From: Actinomycetota bacterium
Lineage (GTDB): Bacteria; Actinomycetota; Thermoleophilia; Gaiellales; Gaiellaceae
Direction: 5' to 3'
Length of the DNA stretch: 64,000 nt
Assembly: GCA_003161615.1 (NCBI GenBank)
Contig: PMOB01000026.1
Span: 100,108 to 164,107 of the forward strand
Shown: positions 53,195 to 62,011 of the stretch, piece after piece
Position numbering within the stretch: the first letter of the stretch is position 1
Layout: each line of letters starts with the position of its first letter
The notes under the pieces: model-generated
Databases searched by the model: none
Told to the model about the DNA's origin: nothing
What the model saw: only the letters and a program-made list of their open reading frames with translations
Made by a program: the position numbers and the translations under genes

Positions 53195-53226
53195 GAGAGG
53201 GCCCCGACAGGGGCCTTCTCCATTTT
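53195..53226 (+). terminator. Intrinsic terminator after the cold-shock gene
   Basis: GAGAGGGCCCC - GACA - GGGGCCTTCTC pairs with a single mismatch and is followed by CATTTTGG. It is 24 bases after the cold-shock stop and just before the gatC ribosome site. Confidence 0.75.
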
Positions 53227-53241
53227 GGGAGGATCGAGGGC

Positions 53242-53535
53242 ATGGCCGAGATCGATAGGGAACAGCTGTTCAAAGTCGCCAGGTTGGCGCGGCTCGAGCT
53301 GCGCGAGGACGAGGTCGATCGGCTCGGCCAGCAGCTGAACGACATCCTCGCCGCGGTCTCCAAGGTCTCCGAGCTCGATCTCTCCGACGTGCCCGCCACC
53401 TCGCATCCGCTCGACGTCGTCAACGTCTGGGGCGAGGACGAGCCGCGCGACTGTCTGCCGGCGGAAGAGGCGCTCGCGAACGCGCCCGAGCGCGAGGGCG
53501 ACTTCTTCAAGGTCCCACCTGGGGGCGCTGTGTAG
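53242..53535 (+). CDS. gatC: GatC subunit of Asp/Glu-tRNA amidotransferase
   Basis: A 97-residue subunit starting at ATG 53242 after GGGAGGATCGAGGGC. FKVARLARLELREDEVDRLGQQLNDIL and the mid-part LDLSDVPATSHPLDVVNVWGED are characteristic, as is the FFKVPPGGAV end. It wraps GatA and supports the GatCAB complex, which converts Glu-tRNA(Gln) and Asp-tRNA(Asn) to the amides. Its stop codon is the first base of the large inverted repeat that separates it from gatA. Confidence 0.94.
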   Translation: MAEIDREQLFKVARLARLELREDEVDRLGQQLNDILAAVSKVSELDLSDVPATSHPLDVVNVWGEDEPRDCLPAEEALANAPEREGDFFKVPPGGAV

Positions 53536-53696
53536 TGGTCGCTCCGGAAGTATCGGCACCGCTCGTCCGGCTGCAAACGCGTCGCATCGCGGCGTCCTCA
53601 GTCGCGGCGATAGCTACGGCTATCGCCGCTCCCTGCGTCCTTGCGCTGCTCGGTTTTCGCGCGGCCGAGCAGCACCGATCCTCCCGGAGTGACCAC
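53535..53696. repeat. 162-base imperfect palindrome filling the gatC-gatA gap
   Basis: Left arm 53535-53614, loop TACG 53615-53618, right arm 53619-53696. The outer 30 bases match at 24 positions (GTGGTCGCTCCGG against GTGGTCACTCCGG), and the inner 11 (GCGGCGATAGC) match perfectly. It runs from the last base of the gatC stop to two bases before the gatA GTG. A MITE- or REP-like element or a structured operon spacer could explain it. Confidence 0.8.
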
Positions 53697-53698
53697 TC

Positions 53699-55105
53699 GT
53701 GATCGACACGCTGCGGCTGACCGCGGAGGGTGCGAAGGATCTGCTCGAGCGGAAGGAGATCTCCGGCGCCGAGCTCTTCGCCGCCTACCGCGCCGCGATC
53801 GGCGAGCGCGACGAGGAGCTGCACTGCTTTCTCCACGTCTGCGACGACCCGGGTGGGGACGGCTTGCCGATCGCGGTCAAGGACGTGATCGGGACGAAGG
53901 GGATCCCGACGACGGCAGGCTCCAAGATCCTCGAGGGCTACATCCCCGTCTACGACTCGACCGTCGTGGCCCGGCTGAAAGAGCACGGCCTCCGGATCCT
54001 CGGCAAGACGAACACCGACGAGTTCGCGATGGGCTCGTCCACCGAGAACTCCGCGTTCGGCCCGTCGCACAACCCGTGGGATCCCTCGCGCGTGCCCGGC
54101 GGCTCGGGCGGCGGCTCGGCCGCGGCCGTGAGCGCGGGGATGGCGCCGTGGGCGCTCGGTTCCGACACCGGCGGGTCGATCAAGCAGCCTTCGGCGCTCT
54201 GCGGCAACGTCGGCCTTCGCCCGACCTACGGCACCGTCTCGCGCTACGGCGTCGTCGCCTTCGCCTCGAGCCTCGATCAGGTGGGGCCGGTGGCGCGCAA
54301 CGTCCGCGACTGCGCCTTCCTCTACTCGATTCTCGCCGGGCGGGATCCCTGCGACTCGACCACCGTCGAGCTGCCGCGGCCGGTCGAGCTGCCGACGGCC
54401 GAGGACGTCAAGGGGTTGCGGATCGGCGTCCCGAAGGAGCTGAACGAGGCGGAGGGGATCGAGCCCGGCGTCTCCGCTGCCGTGCAGGCCGCGATTGCGA
54501 AGCTCGAGGAGCTCGGGGCGGAGGTGGCGGAGTGCTCGCTGCCGCTCTCCGTCGAGTACGGCGTGGCTTGCTACTACCTGATCGCCCCGGCCGAGGCCTC
54601 CTCCAACCTCGCTCGCTACGACGGCGTCCGGTACGGCTACCGCGCGGCCGCCGAGGAGCGGCTCGAGATGTACGAGCGCACGCGCAGCGAGGGCTTCGGT
54701 GACGAGCCGAAGCGGCGGATCATGGTTGGGACGTACGCGCTCTCGGCCGGCTACTACGACGCCTATTACGGCCAAGCGCAGAAGGTGCGGACGGTGATCA
54801 AGCGCGAGCACGACGCGCTGTTCGAGACGTTCGACGCCCTCGTCTCGCCGACCTCGCCGACGGTCGCCTTCCCGCTCGGCGCGCGCACCGCCGACCCGAT
54901 CGCGATGTACCTCTGCGATCTGCTCACGATCCCTTCCTGTATGGCAGGCCTGCCCGGACTGAACGTCCCGTGTGGGCTGTCGGAAGGACTGCCGGTCGGG
55001 CTGCAGCTGGTCGGACCGCAGTTCGGGGAGAACACGCTCTTCCGGATCGGCCACGCGCTCGAGCAGGCGCTCGGCTTCGACGTGGTGCCGGAGCGGCTGC
55101 GATGA
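53699..55105 (+). CDS. gatA: GatA subunit of Asp/Glu-tRNA amidotransferase
   Basis: A 468-residue amidase-signature protein starting at GTG 53699. The Ser-cisSer-Lys triad is Lys61 (IAVKDVIG), Ser136 ([12 protein letters not shown]) and Ser160 ([12 protein letters not shown]), with the expected 24-residue spacing between the serines. [17 protein letters not shown] and the tail [15 protein letters not shown] are GatA-specific. It releases ammonia from glutamine for GatB. It overlaps the next small gene by ATGA. Confidence 0.95.
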   Translation: MIDTLRLTAEGAKDLLERKEISGAELFAAYRAAIGERDEELHCFLHVCDDPGGDGLPIAVKDVIGTKGIPTTAGSKILEGYIPVYDSTVVARLKEHGLRILGKTNTDEFAMGSSTENSAFGPSHNPWDPSRVPGGSGGGSAAAVSAGMAPWALGSDTGGSIKQPSALCGNVGLRPTYGTVSRYGVVAFASSLDQVGPVARNVRDCAFLYSILAGRDPCDSTTVELPRPVELPTAEDVKGLRIGVPKELNEAEGIEPGVSAAVQAAIAKLEELGAEVAECSLPLSVEYGVACYYLIAPAEASSNLARYDGVRYGYRAAAEERLEMYERTRSEGFGDEPKRRIMVGTYALSAGYYDAYYGQAQKVRTVIKREHDALFETFDALVSPTSPTVAFPLGARTADPIAMYLCDLLTIPSCMAGLPGLNVPCGLSEGLPVGLQLVGPQFGENTLFRIGHALEQALGFDVVPERLR

Positions 55106-55348
55106 CGATGCGGTTCGAGGATCCCGCGGCGGAGTTCGTGCTTGCCGCCGAGCGCGTCTTCGGCGAGTCGCCGCGCGTGCTCGACGGCTCCCGCGCCCTC
55201 CTCGTGGGCGACGTGAAGCTCCAGCTCGAGGCGGGGGAGAAGGAGCTCTGGCTGATCGAGACGCACGGCCCGCTCGAGCACCGGCTCGCGATGGTCGAGG
55301 TGCAAGAGGACATCGACGTCGCGCTGCGGCGCGCGAAGGAGAAGCTCA

Positions 55349-55362
<14 letters not shown>
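55102..55362 (+). CDS. Small hypothetical protein inserted between gatA and gatB
   Basis: An 86-residue protein; ATG 55102 overlaps the gatA stop, and its 3' end overlaps gatB by 14 bases. The sequence [41 protein letters not shown] and [17 protein letters not shown] forms a plausible small alpha-beta fold. It is strictly coupled to both Gat genes, which suggests an accessory role in the complex, but no known GatCAB partner matches. Codon use is like its neighbours. Confidence 0.75.
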
Positions 55363-56752
<1,390 letters not shown>

Positions 56753-57922
56753 CCGCCTCTCGGCGTGTCACGAGGTACACCGCGCTCGCGATGACGACGG
56801 TTGCCATCGCGACGAGCAGGATTCGGTAGTCGATCACGGTCGAGAGCGCCGCGCCGGTCGCGATCGACGTCGTCTGGGCGGCCGTGAGCGAGATTTCGGA
56901 CGCCGCCGATGCTCGACCCTGGATGGCGAGCGGCGTCCGGGTTTGGAGGGCGGTCGTGAAGCCGACGATCGCCCACACGATCCCGAGACCGGCGATCGTG
57001 AAGCCCGCAAGGACGACGGGGAGCGACGGCGCGACGAAGAGGAGGTCACCGAGACCGAAGATTCCGAGGCCGACACCGACGGTGCGCACGTCGCCGACGC
57101 GGCGGACGATCGCCGCGGCCGTGATCCCGCCGACGATCGAGCCGATGCCTTGCAGTGTCGCGAGAACGCCGAAGAAGGACGGGTGCTTGCCGAGGTGCTG
57201 CATGACGGTGAAGATCAGCGTCTCGGTGAATCCGATGACGAGGAGCGCGAGCGTCGTCCCGATCGTCATCTGGCGCAGCGGCAGAGTCCGCCAGATGTGC
57301 GCGATCCCGGCGCTCACCTCGTGCCAGAAATGATGCTCGGGCGGCGCCGGCTTCTCCTCGCTGACGCGCATTCGCGACAGCAGGAAGGCTGAGCCCGCGA
57401 AGGTCGCGGAGTCCAAGATCGCAACGACACCGCCGCCGAACGCCGCATAGAGGCCGGCGCCCGCGAGTGGGGCGACGATCCGAAGTCCCTGCCGGACGGA
57501 GGAGAGGGCGCCGTTCGCGTCAGCGAGCAACTCCTCCGGCAGCATCACGCGCAGCAGCGCCGCGCGCGCGGGGAAGAAGACCGTCCCGCCAATCCCGTAG
57601 AGAAGCGCAACGAGATAGATGAGCCAGACCTCACTGCGGTTGTGGACGAACAGGAGCACCAGCACGGAAGCCCCGAGCACGCAGTCGCTGGCGATCATCA
57701 GCGGGCGGCGGCGCAGGCGGTCGACGACAAGACCGCTGAGCGGGCCGGCGAAGTTTCCGATCCCGAGGACGAAGAACGTCAAGCCCGCCTCTGCGCTCGA
57801 GCCGGTGAGGCTCTTCACCCAGATCGCCATGACGATCCACATCGCCCAGTCGCCGAACGCCGACAGCGTCTCTCCGGCGAGCAGGAAACGGGCGTCGCGA
57901 TATGCGAGGAGCTTCCGCATCG

Positions 57923-58681
57923 CTACGCGCGGAAGACCCTTACGTCCCCGCTGACGGTGCGACCGCGAAGGACGATGGTCGGAGCCGCCTCGCCGACGCC
58001 GATCGGCCGTTCGCTGCCGAGCGGAACCTCGGACGTCAGGTCGCCGGAAGTCGAGCCTGCGTCTACGTCGAGGACAGAACCGGACGCGACGCCGATCTCG
58101 ATGTCTCCCGAGACGCTCGCGAAGCGAACGTCTCCCGCCGAGACACCCTCGAGGCGAATGTCTCCCGAGACCGACTTCGTGTCGACGGAGCCGCCGACCA
58201 CGCCCGAGCGGACGTCGCCCGAGACGCACTGGACGGAGAGGTTGCCGCCGACGCGCTCGACTTCGACGTCGCCGCTCACGGTCTTCACCGTCACGTCGTC
58301 GGCCGTGCCGCGGACGCGGAGATCGCCGGAAGCGGAGTTCACCTCGAGCCTGCCGGCGCGGCCCTCGACCTGGGTGTCTCCCGAGGCCGTCTTGACCTTG
58401 ACGTCGGCGCCGTGGGGAACCGTGGCCCGTACGCGCAGGCCGTCGTTGCCCCACATGAGCGAGCCGAGGGAGAACGAGAAGCCAATCTTGTTCTTGCCGC
58501 GCATCGTGATCGCGACGCGGTTTCCGTCCTGCCGGATCTCGACCTGCTCGAGCAGGTTCTCGTCGCCGTCGACGGTGAGGTGCGTCTCGTCGCCGTCGAC
58601 CGTCTCGACGTCGATGTCGCCGGACGGGATGGAGACCTCGAACGAGAGTGGGACGGGGGTTTGGAAGGTGTGCTCGAGCAT
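57923..58681 (-). CDS. DUF4097 beta-helix repeat protein
   Basis: A 252-residue protein of repeated short beta rungs, each with the SGD motif (IPSGDIDVET, ASGDTQVEG, ASGDLRVRG, VSGDVEVE, VSGDVRSG, VSGDIRLEG, VSGDIEIGV, TSGDLTSE, VSGDVRVFRA). That is the DUF4097 pattern forming a right-handed beta-helix. No signal peptide is seen, so it is likely cytoplasmic or peripherally bound. Such proteins often sit in stress or envelope-sensing operons with PadR-, RHH- or HTH-type regulators; here the ribbon-helix-helix gene is upstream. Starts one base after the 42-residue ORF. Confidence 0.88.
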   Translation of the reverse strand: MLEHTFQTPVPLSFEVSIPSGDIDVETVDGDETHLTVDGDENLLEQVEIRQDGNRVAITMRGKNKIGFSFSLGSLMWGNDGLRVRATVPHGADVKVKTASGDTQVEGRAGRLEVNSASGDLRVRGTADDVTVKTVSGDVEVERVGGNLSVQCVSGDVRSGVVGGSVDTKSVSGDIRLEGVSAGDVRFASVSGDIEIGVASGSVLDVDAGSTSGDLTSEVPLGSERPIGVGEAAPTIVLRGRTVSGDVRVFRA

Positions 58682-58682
58682 G

Positions 58683-58811
58683 TCAGGCCTCCTGGCGGCT
58701 CAGCGCGCGCTTGACGCGGAGCCGGATCTCGCTGGCGGAAGGGGCCGGCCGCCGATCCGGGCGGATGGAGCGGTCGGTGAGGGTGGGGACCGTGTGGTAG
58801 TCGGGGAACAT
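58683..58811 (-). CDS. 42-residue protein in the RHH-DUF4097 operon
   Basis: A small ORF with a clear ribosome site (AAGGAGCAGCC before ATG 58811). Sequence MFPDYHTVPTLTDRSIRPDRR, then a Pro/Arg stretch, and a C-terminal basic helix (SEIRLRVKRALSRQEA). It fits tightly between the regulator stop (58823) and DUF4097 start (58681), with no spare bases. The PxLTDRSIRP stretch and basic helix could contact membrane lipids or a partner. Function unknown. Confidence 0.65.
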   Translation of the reverse strand: MFPDYHTVPTLTDRSIRPDRRPAPSASEIRLRVKRALSRQEA

Positions 58812-58822
58812 GGCTGCTCCTT

Positions 58823-59275
58823 TCAGCTGCGGCCGTAGCCGGTGAGCCGGTTGCGGCTGCTGGTCGTGGGACGCCGGGACTCGACCGCGCGCTGGAGCGC
58901 CTGGACGAGCCACGTGTTGACGGAAGCGCCCTCGCGGGACGCGGCGGACTCGACCCGCTGCTTCAGGCTCTCCGGCAGCCGGAGAGTGATCCGGGCGGAG
59001 AAGGCTTCGTCGACCGCTTCCCGGATGCTGCCGTCCTCGCGGACGAGCACGAGCTCCGGGTCGCGGCCGGCGATGCGGACCTCGACGTGGGCGGAGTCGA
59101 GCTGCGCATTGAGCTCGAGCGCCGCCTCGGCGAGGGCGTCCTGCAGCCGCCGGGCGAGGGACGATTCGAGTGCGACCGAGAGAAGTTCGGCGGCGTGTGC
59201 TGTTGCCTCGTCCCCGAGGGATGCGACACGGCCGAGGTCCTCCCGGAGCGCTTGGATGTAACCGTCGATCTGCAT
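58823..59275 (-). CDS. Ribbon-helix-helix (HicB/Arc-type) regulator, probable autoregulator
   Basis: A 150-residue protein starting at ATG 59275. The N-terminal 90 residues are helical and acidic (LGDEATAHAAELLSVALESSLARRLQDALAE, in parts) with a small beta part (HVEVRIAGRDPELVLV). Residues 92-135 are an RHH domain: ARITLRLPESLKQRVESAA then GASVNTWLVQALQRAV. A perfect TTGACA -35 and direct TGACATCA repeats overlap its promoter, where RHH dimers usually bind, so it likely represses the four-gene operon. It could also be a HicB-like antitoxin, but no toxin ORF is adjacent. Confidence 0.85.
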   Translation of the reverse strand: MQIDGYIQALREDLGRVASLGDEATAHAAELLSVALESSLARRLQDALAEAALELNAQLDSAHVEVRIAGRDPELVLVREDGSIREAVDEAFSARITLRLPESLKQRVESAASREGASVNTWLVQALQRAVESRRPTTSSRNRLTGYGRS

Positions 59276-59281
59276 GGCGGC

Positions 59282-59327
59282 AGTATGACATCACGGTGAC
59301 ATCATTGTCAAGTCGAATTGACGTCAA
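59282..59327 (-). promoter_or_regulatory. Promoter and repeated operator of the RHH operon
   Basis: On the minus strand TTGACA (59306-59311), an 18-base spacer and CATACT (59282-59287), six bases before ATG. Two direct TGACATCA copies (59286-59293 and 59297-59304) lie in the spacer and over the -10. The palindrome TTGACGTCAA (59318-59327) lies just upstream of the -35. Direct repeats at this spacing suit a pair of RHH dimers. Confidence 0.7.
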
Positions 59328-59361
59328 AACGACGACGGCCCGCATCAAGCGGGCCGCCGTC
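59324..59361 (-). terminator. Terminator of the Rpf-like gene
   Basis: On the minus strand GGCCCGC - TTGAT - GCGGGCC (59337-59355), extended by partial pairing of GACGGC/GTCGTC, is followed by GTTTTG. It lies 25 bases after the Rpf-like stop and just before the RHH operator, insulating the two units. Confidence 0.65.
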
Positions 59362-59385
59362 CCGGGTTCCCCTTGCGGAGAAGCG

Positions 59386-60024
59386 TTAGTAGACGCCGCA
59401 GTCGCGGGCGGTGTTCGGCCACGGCGAGAAGCCGCGGACGCGCCAGGCGCGCACCGCCACCCAGATCTGCTCGAGAGGCGTCCAATGGTCCGCAGTTCCC
59501 TTGTGGCGGAGTAGCCAACTGCCATACGTCGACTGGAACGAGTAGTCCATCTGGAGACCGCCCCAGTATGGCGCGCCGTGGTCGGTCCAGCTTCCCTCGT
59601 AGCGATGGATGCAGTACCAGTCCCGCAGCGCCGGCGGGTGATGCGCCAGCCGCCAGGCCTTGTGCTCGCGCCGCGACCAGAGCTCGGCGAGCCGCAGCGC
59701 GGTGCGCGGCGATGCGTCGGCGAGGCGCCGCGAGAGCTGCTGCGGCGGCTGGCCGCGAACAACGGTGAGCCAGCGCCTCGTGCCGGCCTGCGCCGCGCGG
59801 GCCTTCCGGCCCCAGTAGGCGATGCTGCGCGCTTCGACCTGCGCCGTGCTGCGCGATCCCGAACGCGCAGCCGTGTGGGCTGTCGTGCTCGTGCTCGTGG
59901 TCGCAGTCGTGGTCGTAGTCGTGGCGTCGCCGGTGATCCCGACTGAGCCGGCGGCCGTAGCTACGGCCGTGGACATAACCCCAACTACGAGCAGCAGCCC
60001 GCAGGCCAATATCGATCGCCGCAT
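59386..60024 (-). CDS. Secreted transglycosylase-like protein (Rpf-like domain)
   Basis: A 212-residue exported protein. ATG 60024 follows AGGGGG by eight bases. The signal peptide is about 1-27 (ILACGLLLVVGVMSTAVATA), then a Thr-rich low-complexity linker (about 35-50). The C-terminal domain, about 135-212, has WYCIHRYEGSWTDHGAPYWG, GLQMDYSFQSTYG and a closing RDCGVY with a partner Cys. The Glu of HRYEGSW is at the position of the catalytic Glu in resuscitation-promoting-factor lysozyme-like domains. Expected role: peptidoglycan cleavage in growth or resuscitation. Confidence 0.8.
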   Translation of the reverse strand: MRRSILACGLLLVVGVMSTAVATAAGSVGITGDATTTTTTATTSTSTTAHTAARSGSRSTAQVEARSIAYWGRKARAAQAGTRRWLTVVRGQPPQQLSRRLADASPRTALRLAELWSRREHKAWRLAHHPPALRDWYCIHRYEGSWTDHGAPYWGGLQMDYSFQSTYGSWLLRHKGTADHWTPLEQIWVAVRAWRVRGFSPWPNTARDCGVY

Positions 60025-60183
60025 TCGATAAACCCCCTGGTCGCTTACAAGTCGGTGGCCAAGTGGGCGGGAAGACGTCCTGGGCAGGACGAGCACCACA
60101 TGGCGCGGCTTAAGGCGTTCGGCGGGCCACGATAGAGGCAGAGGGCACGTCTTTGCGGCAGTAACCGCGGGATTTGCAGAGAT

Positions 60184-60837
60184 TTAACGCGGCGCGATGC
60201 GCGCTCGAGGCAGTGCTGGGAGGTGCGCGGGAGCTACGAAACCGGCATAGAGCAGTGCCGCGCCGATCGCGATCCCGACGGCGCTGCCCGCGGCGCCGAG
60301 CCCCGAGAGCCCGCTGCCGGCGGCCGCCGCGGCGATGCCGGCGACGATCAGCGCATTCCCGAGCGGACGACGGCGGATCGAGCGGAGGGCGACTCCCACG
60401 ACGGCCAGCGTCCCGAGCGAGTTGGCGAGAATCGCGAGCAGCCGTGCCGGCAGAAACGCCAAGTGGTCCTGCGCGGCCGGGATCCCGTGCGCGGCGAACG
60501 CGCCGTGCACCGGCATCGCCAGGGAGATGCCGACGGCGAGCCCCGCGAAGACGAGGCCGACCGGCGCCGCCCGCCGCCGTCCGGCCAGCAAGAGCGATCC
60601 GGCGCCGAGGAGCGGGGCGGTCAGGAGCGCTCCGGCCGCGTAGTAGACGCGGAAAGCGCGCGCATCCCAGCCGGCCGCTTCCCCCCAGGCGATCGCCGCG
60701 GCGGCGACTGCGTAGGCGGCGAGCCCCGCCGACCAGGCGAGCAGCTCGGGCTTGCGGCTGGCGCGATAACGAGCCGCGAGGAGCCCCGCGAGACGGAACG
60801 CGAGGAGGGCGGCGGCGAAGGCGACGAGCGCGTCCAC
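60184..60837 (-). CDS. Integral membrane protein, six or seven helices
   Basis: A 217-residue hydrophobic protein starting at GTG 60837 (VDALVAFAAALLAFRLAGLLAARY), seven bases after TAACCT. Helices alternate with short basic loops (RASRKPELLAWSAGLAAYAV, LLTAPLLGAGSLLLAGRRR, LAVVGVALRSIRRRPLGN). The count suggests six or seven spans with a basic C-terminus. No transporter signature is recognised. Divergent from the serine-biosynthesis pair through back-to-back -10 elements. Confidence 0.75.
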   Translation of the reverse strand: MDALVAFAAALLAFRLAGLLAARYRASRKPELLAWSAGLAAYAVAAAAIAWGEAAGWDARAFRVYYAAGALLTAPLLGAGSLLLAGRRRAAPVGLVFAGLAVGISLAMPVHGAFAAHGIPAAQDHLAFLPARLLAILANSLGTLAVVGVALRSIRRRPLGNALIVAGIAAAAAGSGLSGLGAAGSAVGIAIGAALLYAGFVAPAHLPALPRARIAPR

Positions 60838-60844
60838 TGCGGGG

Positions 60845-60862
60845 AGGTTAGAGCGCTAGGCT
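60845..60862. promoter_or_regulatory. Divergent leaderless -10 pair (membrane protein / aminotransferase)
   Basis: Minus-strand TAACCT at 60845-60850, seven bases from GTG 60837. Plus-strand TAGGCT at 60857-60862, six bases from GTG 60869. The elements sit six bases apart in a 31-base gap. Confidence 0.55.
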
Positions 60863-60868
60863 CGGGAC

Positions 60869-62011
60869 GTGGGGAAGCGCTACCTGTTCACGCCCGGGCC
60901 GACCCCGGTGCCGCCGGAGGTGCTCGCGGCCGTCGGAGCGCCTGTCATCCATCACCGCAGCCCCGAGTTTCTGCCCGTCTACGAGCGCGTCCTGACCCGC
61001 CTGCGCGACGTCTGCCGGACGGAGAACGACGTCCTTCTCTTCGGCTCGTCGGGCACGGGCGCGTTCGAGTCCGCGGTTGCCAACCTCGTCTCTCCCGGCG
61101 AGCCGCATCTCGTCGTCTCGGCGGGAAGCTTCGGCGACCGCTGGGTCGCGATGACGACGGCGTACGGCGCGGACGTCGACGTCCTCCGCTATGCGTGGGG
61201 AGAGACGCCGGACGCGGACGACCTGCGCGCGCGCCTGCGCGAACGGGAGGCGAAGGTGGTCTGGCTCGTCCACTCCGAGACCTCGACCGGCGTCGTCGCG
61301 GACGTGCAGGCGCTCGCCGCAGCGGCGAAGGAGGCCGGAGCCCTTGTCGTCGTCGACGCCGTCTCGAGCCTCGGCGCCGTCCCATGCGAGACGGACGCGT
61401 GGGGCCTCGACGTCGTCGTCGCGGGCTCGCAGAAGGCGCTCATGTGCCCGCCCGGTCTCGGCCTCGCCGCCGTCTCTGAGGCGGCGCTCGGCGCGACCGG
61501 CTCCTCGCCGCGCTTCTACTTCGACTGGGAGCGAACGCGGAAGGCGCAACAGACACTCGACGCTCCCGTCACGCTGCCGGTCTCGCTCGTGACCGGGCTC
61601 GACGTCGCGCTGGGACTGCTTTTCGAGGAGGGCCTCGAGGCTGCGTTCGAGCGTCACGTCCGGCTGGGGCGCGCGGCGCGCGCGGGCGTGAAAGCGCTCG
61701 GCCTCGAGCTCTTTTCCCCCGACGAGGACCGCAGCGCCGTCGTGACCGCCGTCCGGACGCCGAACGGCTTCGACGCCACGGACGTCGTGAAGGGCGTCCG
61801 CGACCGCTTCGGGATGACGATCGCGAACGGCCAGGGCGAGTTCAAGGGGAAGATCTTCCGCCTCGGGCACATCGGCTGGTTCGACGTCTTCGACATCACG
61901 ACGCAGCTCGCAGCGGTGGAGATCGTCCTCGCCGACCTCGGTGCGGACGTCGAGCGCGGCGTCGCCGTGACCGCGGCGCTCGAGGCGTTCGAGACTCAGC
62001 CGGTCTCGTGA
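60869..62011 (+). CDS. Class V PLP aminotransferase, probable phosphoserine/serine-type
   Basis: A 380-residue enzyme starting at GTG 60869 (VGKRYLFTPGPTPVPPEVLAA). FTPGPTPVPPEV and IHHRSPEFLPVYERV are typical of serine-glyoxylate/alanine-glyoxylate aminotransferases, with Lys in VVAGSQKALMCPPGLG and Asp in VVVDAVSSLGAVP. It overlaps serA by GTGA. Because serA's product (3-phosphohydroxypyruvate) is the usual SerC substrate and no serC is here, it may act as a non-orthologous phosphoserine aminotransferase. An independent serine-glyoxylate role remains possible. Confidence 0.87.
   Translation: MGKRYLFTPGPTPVPPEVLAAVGAPVIHHRSPEFLPVYERVLTRLRDVCRTENDVLLFGSSGTGAFESAVANLVSPGEPHLVVSAGSFGDRWVAMTTAYGADVDVLRYAWGETPDADDLRARLREREAKVVWLVHSETSTGVVADVQALAAAAKEAGALVVVDAVSSLGAVPCETDAWGLDVVVAGSQKALMCPPGLGLAAVSEAALGATGSSPRFYFDWERTRKAQQTLDAPVTLPVSLVTGLDVALGLLFEEGLEAAFERHVRLGRAARAGVKALGLELFSPDEDRSAVVTAVRTPNGFDATDVVKGVRDRFGMTIANGQGEFKGKIFRLGHIGWFDVFDITTQLAAVEIVLADLGADVERGVAVTAALEAFETQPVS

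Noticed and set aside
58823-59275. HicAB-type toxin-antitoxin pair
   Set aside because: The RHH domain could be HicB-like, but no HicA or RelE-like toxin ORF is adjacent; the neighbours are a 42-residue basic protein and DUF4097.
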